21,462 nucleotides of DNA from Actinomycetota bacterium (GTDB taxonomy: Bacteria; Actinomycetota; Thermoleophilia; RBG-16-64-13). The notes beneath the pieces were generated by a model. It was not told where the DNA came from and ran no database searches. It saw only the letters and a program-made list of their open reading frames with translations. Positions 15,018-21,462 of this stretch are shown piece by piece (the first letter of the stretch is position 1; each line of letters opens with the position of its first letter). The stretch spans positions 156-21,617 of the forward strand of contig PMIZ01000232.1 of the NCBI GenBank assembly GCA_003157225.1, in the 5' to 3' direction. A program made the translations under genes and the position numbers.

Positions 15018-16484
15018 CTAGCCTTCCTGTGGCAGGTACTTCGCCAGGTCGACGTCGACGAAGGGCGAGCGCTCGAACCGGTCTTTGAGGTCGTAGGGCA
15101 CCGTGCAGTCGAAGATCGTCTTGCAGCTGATGCTCGAAGCCCTCAGAAGCGGGTTGAACTCCGGTGTCGCCGACGGGTCAAGGGTGTGGCACTTGACGGC
15201 GGGGATGAAGACGGTACTGACGTCACCCTGAAAGCGCGTGGTCATTGCCCACATCACGTCGGTGGAGTCGTAGAGGTCCACGTCCTCGTCCACCAGGATG
15301 ACGTGCTTCAGCTCGGAGAACGCCGCGAAGGCCACTATGGCCGCCTGCCGCTGCCGGCCCTCGTCGGTGGGCAGCCGTTTCTTGATCTGCAGAATGGCGA
15401 GGTACTTGCCGCCACCGGCTGGATGACAGTACACGTTCTGAAGAAACCCGGGGATAGCGTCTTGGACCAAACGGTAGATGCTCGCCTCGGTGGGAAGGCC
15501 CGAAAGGGTGACATGCTCCTCCCCCGGGCCGACCAGGATCTGGAGGATCGGCTTCCGCCGTGTGGTTATTCCGGTGACACGAAAGACCGCCAGATTCCGT
15601 TGGGCCTGGCCGAGGTAGCCGGGGAACTCCGGCATAGCCCAGCCGGCACCGGTGTGCTCATCTTCGTCGCACCGCTCCCCGGGGCGAAACTCGCCTTCCA
15701 ACACGATCTCGGCGCGCGCGACAGCCTTCGCCGCCGGCTGGGTGACGCACGCGACCAGCTCGACCGGGCGGTTGCGCAGTCCTCCCCCGATGGTGAGCTC
15801 GTCGAAGCCGAGCGGCGTGGTTGGCGCTTCGAAGGACGTAGCCACGTAGATGGCCGGGTCCAGGCCGATGCTCACCGAGACCGGCAAAGGCTTGCCCGCC
15901 GCTTCCGCCTTGAGGCGGAACTCGTCGATGTGGCGGCCCGGGGTGAAGCTGACGCTCAGCCTGTCTGGGCCGAGCACGCACATGCGGTGGATGGTTACGT
16001 CGGAGACGCCGGTCTCGGGGTCCTCAGCCCGCATTAGCCCCATGTTGAAAAAGGGCCCGCAATCGCGGTCGGTGCTGACGATCGGCGGTATCACCTGGTT
16101 GAGGTCGAACGGGGGTTTGATGACCACTTCCTGGCAGGGTGCCTGCTCTGCCGGCACGACCACCGGCGGGACGGGCCGGTTGAGCGCCTTCAGAAGATCG
16201 AAGGCCAGTCGCTCGGGGGTGCTACCGAGGAGGAGCGCGGTCCGCTTCCTGCTGGCAAGGATGCCCGCTACGACCGGAACGTCGTACCCCTTGACGTTCT
16301 CGAAGAGCATCGCCGGCCCGATCTTGGTGGGAGGAGCGACCGGTGTCCCCGCGCCGACTTGGCGATAGACGCCCGCGAGCTCGAGATACGGATCGACCTC
16401 TACCTTGGTCGAGACAAGCTGCCCCGGCGCTTGGCCGAGGAACTCCAGAGCGCTGCGCAGATCGGTGATGTCCGAAGCTCTCAT
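15018..16484 (-). CDS. UbiD-family (prenylated-FMN) decarboxylase
   Basis: 488 residues, the standard length of UbiD-family enzymes, which reversibly decarboxylate aromatic or alpha,beta-unsaturated acids with prenylated FMN (ferulate, 4-hydroxybenzoate, gallate/protocatechuate). Landmarks: DLRSALEFLGQ...GQLV at the N-terminus, FENVKGYDVPVVAG, PPIVSTDRDCGPFFNMGLM (~133-151), DVTIHRM (~162-168), RHIDEF, SVSIGLDPA, GFDELTIGGGL (~226-235) and AEIVLEGEFRPGE (~258-270). By eye against Fdc1, Arg173 corresponds to R167 and metal ligands N168/H191/E233 to D162/H185/E229. The usual EGPxGE pair of catalytic Glu is replaced by a longer DEDEHTGAGWAMPE stretch, with E286 the likely equivalent of E282. The start is ATG at 16484; no clear ribosome site. 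No UbiX (prFMN synthase) is in the window. It heads a pair with the ThDP gene. Confidence 0.9.
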   Translation of the reverse strand: MRASDITDLRSALEFLGQAPGQLVSTKVEVDPYLELAGVYRQVGAGTPVAPPTKIGPAMLFENVKGYDVPVVAGILASRKRTALLLGSTPERLAFDLLKALNRPVPPVVVPAEQAPCQEVVIKPPFDLNQVIPPIVSTDRDCGPFFNMGLMRAEDPETGVSDVTIHRMCVLGPDRLSVSFTPGRHIDEFRLKAEAAGKPLPVSVSIGLDPAIYVATSFEAPTTPLGFDELTIGGGLRNRPVELVACVTQPAAKAVARAEIVLEGEFRPGERCDEDEHTGAGWAMPEFPGYLGQAQRNLAVFRVTGITTRRKPILQILVGPGEEHVTLSGLPTEASIYRLVQDAIPGFLQNVYCHPAGGGKYLAILQIKKRLPTDEGRQRQAAIVAFAAFSELKHVILVDEDVDLYDSTDVMWAMTTRFQGDVSTVFIPAVKCHTLDPSATPEFNPLLRASSISCKTIFDCTVPYDLKDRFERSPFVDVDLAKYLPQEG

Positions 16485-16569
16485 GAAAGCAAGGTACTGT
16501 ACTTACTCCACGGAAGCAAGGCGACTGCAGGCCCGGAGGCCGGCCGTCCCGCTCTGTGCAGCGACCGTT

Positions 16570-17970
16570 CTATTCCGTCGCATTGGCTAGGAGAACCACC
16601 GCCGGTTGTCTCCAGAGCCCATCTCTACCGATCAGCCCTTCCGCCTCCACCGGGCCCCAGGTGCCTGGCTCGTAGACGTTGAGCGGAGTGACGTCACCAA
16701 GGACCGGTTCGACGATGCGCCAGGACGCCTCCAAGCTGTCCTCGCTGGCGAACAGCTCCTGCTGGCCGTTCATGGCGTCGCTCAGCAAACGCTGGTACGG
16801 AGTGCTGTGGCTGCCCGCGCGCGTTGTGACCATCAATTCGACGTCCTGTCCGGCCATGCGGTCGCCGGGCACTTTTACCCGCAGACCCATCGCTATTACA
16901 ATGTCGGGACTGATGCGCATCCTCACGTGGCAAGAGCCGCGAGGCACCACTTCCCCGAAGGTCTCGCGCGGCGGCCGTTCGAGCTCCACGAAGACCTCTG
17001 TGCAGGTCACCGCCAGCTTCTTGCCCGCCCGGATGTACACGGGCACCCCCGCCCAACGCCAGGTGTCGATCTCAAGCTTGAGGGCGGCGTAGGTCTCCAC
17101 GGTCGACTCGGTAGCGACACCGGCCTCCGAACGATATCCGTCGTATTGGCCTCTCACCACGTCGTTTGGCGCCAGCGGGCGAACAGCCTGAAGGAGTCTG
17201 GTCTTCTCTTTGCGGTAGGCGTCCGGCACCCCCCCACCGGGCGGGTCCATGGCGATCACGGCGAGCAACTGCAGGAGGTGGTTCTGGACGACATCCCTGA
17301 TGGCTCCCGCTTCCTCGTAGAAGCCTCCGCGGTTGAGCACGCCGAAGTTCTCGGCCATCGTTATCTGGATGCTGCGGATGTGGTCGCGGTCCCAGATGGG
17401 TTCGAGCATCGGGTTGGCGAACCTTGTGTAGGTGACGTTCTGCACCGCCTCCTTGCCAAGGTAGTGGTCGATGCGAAAAATGTCGGATTCGGGAAAGTGC
17501 TGGTGAAGGGTGCGGTTGAGCTCGAGGGCGGACTCCGCATCGCGCCCGAACGGCTTCTCGATCACCACCCGGGCGTTCTGTTGACAGAGCGCAGCAGCGA
17601 TGGCGGTGGTGACGGCAGGGAAGACACTAGGCGGAATGGCCATGTAGAAGAGCGGCCGCTGGGCCTCCCCCAGAGCCGCGCATATCTTGGCAAACGTCTC
17701 GGGGGCGTGATAGTCGCCCTGAACGAACTGCAGCATCCCAGCCAGCTTGGCGAAAGCCGCCCCGTCATAGTCGCCGCGTTGCTCGATGCTGTCCTTGGCT
17801 CGGGCCACCAGTTGCTCGTGCGTCCACTGCGACCGCGCCACCCCGACGATGGGTCCGGAAAAATGCTCGTCACGCACCAGCCCCAGCAGCGCCGGGAAGA
17901 TCTCCTTGTGGACGAGGTCGCCGGTCACGCCGAAAACGATGATAGCGTCCGATCTGGCCTTCTCGATCAT
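16570..17970 (-). CDS. zwf: Glucose-6-phosphate 1-dehydrogenase
   Basis: 466 residues; oxidises glucose-6-phosphate to 6-phosphogluconolactone with NADP(+), the first step of the oxidative pentose phosphate pathway. The nucleotide-binding segment is FGVTGDL (13-19). EKPFG (138-142) and the active-site signature RIDHYLGKEAVQN (166-178) are intact, and the C-terminal domain includes VYIRAGKKL and SDAMNGQQELFASEDSLEASW. The ATG at 17970 follows GGAGG by 7 nt; the longer frame to 18078 overlaps the pgl gene and is Arg-rich noise. The ATG overlaps the pgl stop (ATGA), so the two are translationally coupled. It is the third gene of gnd-pgl-zwf and is followed after 85 bp by the UbiD gene. Confidence 0.96.
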   Translation of the reverse strand: MIEKARSDAIIVFGVTGDLVHKEIFPALLGLVRDEHFSGPIVGVARSQWTHEQLVARAKDSIEQRGDYDGAAFAKLAGMLQFVQGDYHAPETFAKICAALGEAQRPLFYMAIPPSVFPAVTTAIAAALCQQNARVVIEKPFGRDAESALELNRTLHQHFPESDIFRIDHYLGKEAVQNVTYTRFANPMLEPIWDRDHIRSIQITMAENFGVLNRGGFYEEAGAIRDVVQNHLLQLLAVIAMDPPGGGVPDAYRKEKTRLLQAVRPLAPNDVVRGQYDGYRSEAGVATESTVETYAALKLEIDTWRWAGVPVYIRAGKKLAVTCTEVFVELERPPRETFGEVVPRGSCHVRMRISPDIVIAMGLRVKVPGDRMAGQDVELMVTTRAGSHSTPYQRLLSDAMNGQQELFASEDSLEASWRIVEPVLGDVTPLNVYEPGTWGPVEAEGLIGRDGLWRQPAVVLLANATE

Positions 17971-18911
17971 GAGCGCGCCTCCTTCGGGGCGGCGCATCCG
18001 GCGGCCCCTAGCGTTGTGCCGGAATCCTGACCGGTCTCGCCGGCCAGCAACGCTGCTGCGTCCCTGTCGAGGAGCCACAGAAGCCTGCCCGAGACGGGAC
18101 GGATGAGCCGGGCAGGGAGCGCCGTCCCGTGCGCGGTGGTGGTTTCGAGAACCTCCCGCACTATCTCGGCCTTCGACGCCCCCCCAACGAGAAACACCAC
18201 CAAGGCAGCAAGGTTGATGAAGGGCGCGGTGAGCGTGACCCGCCAGACGTTCTGGTCGCGTCCCTCGAAGGCTGGGTCCCCCGGAAAGGAGACGGCAACC
18301 CAGCGTTGCAGCTCGCCGGCTGCGGCCGACCCGGGGAAGAGCGAAGCGGTATGGCCGTCTTCGCCGAGACCCAGGAGGACGAGGTCAAGACCCCTGGCCG
18401 CGGTCTCAGGGTCGCCGCTGCCAGAGGCCACGCCGGCGACGGGCGAGAAGGTGGCGCGCAGCAAGCGCTCGTAGCGCTCGGCTGCGCGTCCCGCGGCCTC
18501 ATCGGCAGGACCGGACTTGTCCGAGCCGGGCTCCGCACACCGAATGGGGTGCACCTGCTCGGGTGGGACGGGCACACGACCGAGCAGGGCCTCCCGCGCC
18601 ATCCGCTCGTTGCTGCGCGGATCGTCAGGAGGCACGCACCGTTCGTCGCCCCAGAACATGTGCGTGGCGGACCAAGGCATGGATCGGACGACAGGTTCTC
18701 TTGTGAGCGCATGGTAGGTGGCTCGGGGAGTGGATCCTCCGGCCAGGGCCAGAGTGAAGCGTCCCGATCTCTCCACCGCCTGCCGCGCCTCGGCGGCCAC
18801 CAAAGCGGCCGCCGCCTCAGCGAGCGCCGCCCCGTCCTCGTAGACGGCCAGCGTGGCACGAGCCGGCGGCGGTTGCCTGCCGGCCCCTGTGAATGAGGTC
18901 GGTGCTTCCGT
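17967..18911 (-). CDS. pgl: 6-phosphogluconolactonase, non-canonical start
   Basis: Hydrolyses 6-phosphogluconolactone to 6-phosphogluconate. Family motifs: FTLALAGGSTPRATYHAL, MFWGDERCVPPDDPRSNERM, VHPIR, LVLLGLGEDGHTASLFPGS and the late VTLTAPFINLAALVVFLVGG. The usual first strand/helix (TLAVYEDGAALAEAAAALVA) is coded upstream of the first conventional start (TTG at 18803), so the real protein must begin earlier. The frame opens right after the gnd TGA (18915-18917) in the same frame and contains no ATG/GTG/TTG until 18803. I chose ACG at 18911 because GAGGGGAG lies 6 nt upstream, giving 314 residues; with TTG it would be 278 and lack part of the fold. The stop overlaps the zwf start by ATGA. 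A Pro-rich stretch (RQPPPAR) near the new N-terminus is not typical. Confidence 0.85.
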   Translation of the reverse strand, partial: TEAPTSFTGAGRQPPPARATLAVYEDGAALAEAAAALVAAEARQAVERSGRFTLALAGGSTPRATYHALTREPVVRSMPWSATHMFWGDERCVPPDDPRSNERMAREALLGRVPVPPEQVHPIRCAEPGSDKSGPADEAAGRAAERYERLLRATFSPVAGVASGSGDPETAARGLDLVLLGLGEDGHTASLFPGSAAAGELQRWVAVSFPGDPAFEGRDQNVWRVTLTAPFINLAALVVFLVGGASKAEIVREVLETTTAHGTALPARLIRPVSGRLLWLLDRDAAALLAGETGQDSGTTLGAAGCAAPKEARS

Positions 18912-18914
18912 GCG

Positions 18915-20381
18915 TCACTCCCCTCTTTCCGCGGCGAGCCAATCCGTGTGGAAGGATCCCTCCCGGTCCACACGCTGATACTCGTGCGACCCGAAGTAGT
19001 CACGCTGGGCCTGGATCAGGTTGACAGGCGACCAATCGGCCCGGTAGAAATCAAGGTAGGCAAGAGCGTTCATGAGCCCGGGGACCGGCACGCCGCCAAC
19101 GGCGCCGGCCCCGACGGCCTTGGCCAGATCGGGCCGATGCGAAAACACCTCGGTGCAGTACCCGGCATCCAACAGCAGGTTCTCCAGGTGATCGCGGCTA
19201 CCGAAGATGGTCATGATCCGGGGAAGAAGTGCCGAGCGGATGATGCAGCCCGCCCGCCACACCCCGGCGACGTCCTCAAGCCGAAGGCCGAAGTCAAGCT
19301 GCTGCGACGCCGCCTCCAGCAGAGCGAAGCCTTGCGCGTACGTGAGCATGACTCCCGCCAAGAGCGCCGCGTGCACGTCCTCGATGGTGAGCCCGGTGCC
19401 GGGCACCCGCCTCTTCGCCGCCGACGGACTGAGCACCTCCCGTACGCTCCGCCTCTCCATCCCTAGAGCGGAGAGGCTGCGCGTCCCCACCGCGATATCG
19501 ATGTTGGGCACGGGCACGTGGAGGTCCAGTGCACTCTGGGAGGTCCAGGTACCGGTGCCCAGCTGACCCGCTTCCGGCAAGATGAGGTCCACCAGATACT
19601 TGCCGGTCTCCTGGTCGCGCCGGCGAAAGATGTGCGCGGTGATCTCTATCAGGTACGACTCGAGCTCTCCCTGCTGCCATCCACCGTAGATTTCCGCCAA
19701 GCGGTCGTTCGAGAGGCCGATCAGCTCCTTGAGGAGAGCATAGGTCTCGGAGATCAACTGCATCACCGCGTACTCGATGCCGTTGTGCACCATCTTGACG
19801 TAGTGACCAACCGCCCCGGTCCCCAGGTAGGAAACGCAGGGCACACCGTCGGCCTTGGCGGCGATGGCCTCTAGGATCGGCAGTAGTCTGTCGTACGCCT
19901 CTCGCGGCCCTCCGGGCATCAGGCTGGGGCCGTTGCGGGCTCCGGCCTCTCCTCCGGAGATGCCCACACCAAAGTAGTAGATGCCCTGCTCCGCCAGCGC
20001 CTTGCCTCGCCGTGCGGTATCCACGAAGTGAGAGTTGCCCCCGTCGACCATGAGGTCCCCGCGCTCAAGGAGGGGCGCCACCTGGCCGATGACTGCATCG
20101 ACCGGCGCTCCGGCCATGACCATGAGCATCACGATGCGAGGTCGCTTCAACGAACCAACGAACTCCTCGAGGGAATAGTAAGGAATGATCTTCTGTGCAG
20201 GCACAATGGTGGCGGCGAAGCCTTCGGTGACCGCGCGGGTGCGATTGAAAGCAGCGACCGCGAAGCCCCTGTCGGCGATGTTGAGCACGAGGTTGCTGCC
20301 CATCACGGCGAGGCCGATGACGCCGATATCGTTGATATCGTTGTCGCCACCCTTTGTCGAGGAGCCCCCGAGACTATCCAC
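18915..20381 (-). CDS. gnd: 6-phosphogluconate dehydrogenase, decarboxylating (NADP type)
   Basis: 488 residues; converts 6-phosphogluconate to ribulose-5-phosphate, CO2 and NADPH. Visible motifs: DIGVIGLAVMGSNLVLNIADRGF with NRT after the second strand (NADP preference), VDGGNSHFVDTARR, GVGISGGEAGARNGPSLMPGG, VKMVHNGIEYAVMQLISE (with the catalytic Lys) and the C-terminal AQRDYFGSHEYQRVD. The length indicates the long, E. coli/sheep-type enzyme rather than the short GndA type. I chose GTG at 20381 because GGGAGG is 4-5 nt upstream; it gives a Gly/Ser-rich extension of about 17 residues before the usual N-terminus. A TTG at 20393 lies upstream of that site and is less likely. It is the first gene of the pentose phosphate operon. 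Confidence 0.95.
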   Translation of the reverse strand: MDSLGGSSTKGGDNDINDIGVIGLAVMGSNLVLNIADRGFAVAAFNRTRAVTEGFAATIVPAQKIIPYYSLEEFVGSLKRPRIVMLMVMAGAPVDAVIGQVAPLLERGDLMVDGGNSHFVDTARRGKALAEQGIYYFGVGISGGEAGARNGPSLMPGGPREAYDRLLPILEAIAAKADGVPCVSYLGTGAVGHYVKMVHNGIEYAVMQLISETYALLKELIGLSNDRLAEIYGGWQQGELESYLIEITAHIFRRRDQETGKYLVDLILPEAGQLGTGTWTSQSALDLHVPVPNIDIAVGTRSLSALGMERRSVREVLSPSAAKRRVPGTGLTIEDVHAALLAGVMLTYAQGFALLEAASQQLDFGLRLEDVAGVWRAGCIIRSALLPRIMTIFGSRDHLENLLLDAGYCTEVFSHRPDLAKAVGAGAVGGVPVPGLMNALAYLDFYRADWSPVNLIQAQRDYFGSHEYQRVDREGSFHTDWLAAERGE

Positions 20382-20458
20382 GATGCCTCCCAAATGCCGT
20401 TTTGGCCGGTGTGGCCCGCATAGTCGCAGCTCATGCAGACAGATGCCACAGGATACGA

Positions 20459-20478
20459 TCTACCCGGTTTTGGGTAGA
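20459..20478. promoter_or_regulatory. Hairpin/dyad in the gnd divergent control region
   Basis: TCTACCC (20459-20465) and GGGTAGA (20472-20478) form a perfect 7-bp inverted repeat with a GGTTTT spacer. It is flanked by a second inverted pair, GATACG just before and CGTATC about 20 bp after. It lies between the divergent gnd and cell-wall-binding genes (20382-20557), so an operator or 5'-UTR hairpin is possible. I see no convincing -10/-35 pair in this 176-bp region. Confidence 0.4.
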
Positions 20479-20557
20479 CCAATGCCGCACAATGAGCGTA
20501 TCGTGTTACCGTCCACGTGGCAACGACGCGGACGTCGGGAAGGGCGGAGTGTCGGCG

Positions 20558-21462
20558 ATGCTGTCCAGTGACGAGAAGACCTGCCGGCAGTGCCACGGCA
20601 GCAACCCTGTCGGCAGCACCTACTGTTGGTACTGCGGCGCCCGGCTGCGCGGGCTGTTTCTTGGTTCCGGCGGGCGCGTCTTGGCACTACGGCTTCTGCT
20701 GCGCGGCTCCAAGTGGTTGCTCGCGATCGCGGTGCTTGCCGGTGTTGCTTACGGTGTCTACTACTCGCTCGACCGCGTAGTCTGGCCGGCCGTGAGTAGC
20801 CGCGAGACCCAAGAGGCGAATGTCAGCACCACCTTGCCCGCAAGTTCCACGACGACCACCACCCTCCCGCGTGTCGACAGGCAGGTGGGCGGAGGGAGCC
20901 GGTACGCGACAGCCATAGCGGTCTCGAAATTGGCCTTCCCCACCGGCGCAGCGGCGCTGGTTCTCGTTGCCGGGGACGACTCAGTCGATGCGCTTCCCGT
21001 CGGCCCCCTGGCCGCCGCGTATGGCGCCCCCATACTTCTCATGCCGCCTGAGGGCCTGAGCAGTGACTTGAGCGCTGAGATAAGCAGGTTGGGCCCTGAA
21101 GAAGTATTCCTCGTCGGCATCAGCAACCCGCAGATAGCCCGAGGGCAACTCGTAGAGATGCTCGGCTCGCCTGCTGTGACCGACTTGACCGGCGGCGACC
21201 CCTATGAGACGGCGGCGAACGTCGCCATGCAGGTCAAGACGAAGCTGGGCGAGGTGTCGAAGGTGGTCATCGCACCGTCGGACAGTTTCCTCGAGGCCAT
21301 CGCGGTGGCCCCGCTGGCGTCCGCGTCCGGCTGGCCGATCCTTCTCACTCCCCAGCAAGGTGAGCTTCCCAGCCCTACAGCGAGGGCGCTTGTGGATCTT
21401 GGAGTGGCCTCCGCGCTGGTCGTCGGAACCGCCGTTCCGTTGACGGAAGTGAGCGACGTGGA
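20558..21462 (+). CDS. Zinc-ribbon membrane protein with cell-wall-binding type 2 repeats (partial)
   Basis: Reads open from ATG 20558 to the window edge (301 codons and counting). It starts with a short zinc ribbon (CRQC, then CWYC after 12 residues; ~9-28), followed by a basic stretch, one membrane helix (WLLAIAVLAGVAYGVYY, ~48-64) and a Ser/Thr linker (TTLPASSTTTTTL, ~88-100). Two repeats of the cell wall binding repeat 2 type follow: one from GGGSRYATAIAVSK with LVLVAGDDSVDALPVGPLA and APILLMPP, the second from TGGDPYETAANVA with VVIAPSDSFLEAIAVAPLA and WPILLTP. Expected topology: ribbon in the cytoplasm, repeats outside binding wall polymer. Such repeats are typical of Actinobacteria and Clostridia. 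GGAG sits about 8 nt upstream. The C-terminus and any third repeat or enzymatic domain lie beyond the window. Confidence 0.88.
   Translation, partial: MLSSDEKTCRQCHGSNPVGSTYCWYCGARLRGLFLGSGGRVLALRLLLRGSKWLLAIAVLAGVAYGVYYSLDRVVWPAVSSRETQEANVSTTLPASSTTTTTLPRVDRQVGGGSRYATAIAVSKLAFPTGAAALVLVAGDDSVDALPVGPLAAAYGAPILLMPPEGLSSDLSAEISRLGPEEVFLVGISNPQIARGQLVEMLGSPAVTDLTGGDPYETAANVAMQVKTKLGEVSKVVIAPSDSFLEAIAVAPLASASGWPILLTPQQGELPSPTARALVDLGVASALVVGTAVPLTEVSDV

Noticed and set aside
17971..18078. N-terminal extension of zwf to 18078
   Set aside because: It lies inside the pgl coding region, is Arg-rich, and the ATG at 17970 has a strong ribosome site and fits the family N-terminus.
20323..20342. Tandem GATATCGTT repeat near the gnd start
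   Set aside because: Only two copies of 9 bp inside the coding sequence (Asn/Asp/Ile codons); no sign of a functional repeat array.

Overview
The window is high-GC, densely coded bacterial chromosome. At the right edge a protein combines a zinc ribbon, one membrane helix and cell-wall-binding-type 2 repeats. Together with the anaerobic-style redox enzymes, this points to an uncultured, probably anaerobic Actinobacteriota (Coriobacteriia-like). That placement is an inference of moderate-to-low confidence. I saw no tRNA, rRNA, CRISPR, transposase or phage gene.

Layout. 1-3126 holds the tail of an SPFH-like protein, an SDR oxidoreductase, and a minus-strand group: a membrane diguanylate cyclase, a small zinc-ribbon protein and a HAD phosphatase. 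3127-7259 (minus) is one operon: etfB, etfA, an ETF:quinone oxidoreductase and a carboxymuconolactone-decarboxylase-like protein. 7408-13127 (plus) is a LysR regulator, then an acyl-CoA dehydrogenase and the large and small subunits of a molybdenum enzyme closely resembling pyrogallol:phloroglucinol hydroxytransferase (transhydroxylase) of Pelobacter acidigallici. A 19-bp perfect hairpin separates these from 13236-16484 (minus), which encodes a ThDP-dependent benzoylformate-decarboxylase-like enzyme and a UbiD-family decarboxylase. 16570-20381 (minus) is a complete oxidative pentose phosphate set, gnd-pgl-zwf. 20558 to the end is the cell-wall-binding protein, cut by the window edge.

How it may work together (inference). 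The UbiD enzyme could decarboxylate a (poly)hydroxybenzoate, the transhydroxylase-like enzyme could rearrange or dehydroxylate the polyphenol, the ThDP enzyme could cleave a keto intermediate, and the acyl-CoA dehydrogenase could feed electrons through EtfAB and ETF-QO to quinone. LysR sits between the two redox blocks and could control both. The pentose phosphate genes could supply NADPH. Several active-site differences (W354-equivalent to Glu in the Mo subunit, both usual catalytic Glu positions absent in the acyl-CoA dehydrogenase, a rearranged UbiD Glu motif) suggest a substrate other than plain gallate/pyrogallol.

Oddities. The last quarter of the Mo large subunit needs five single-base corrections, all in the same direction, to read through. 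Two genes (the zinc ribbon and pgl) lie in the same frame as the preceding gene's stop codon and have no ATG/GTG/TTG start where homology says the protein begins. Comparisons with named family members are from memory, without alignment tools.
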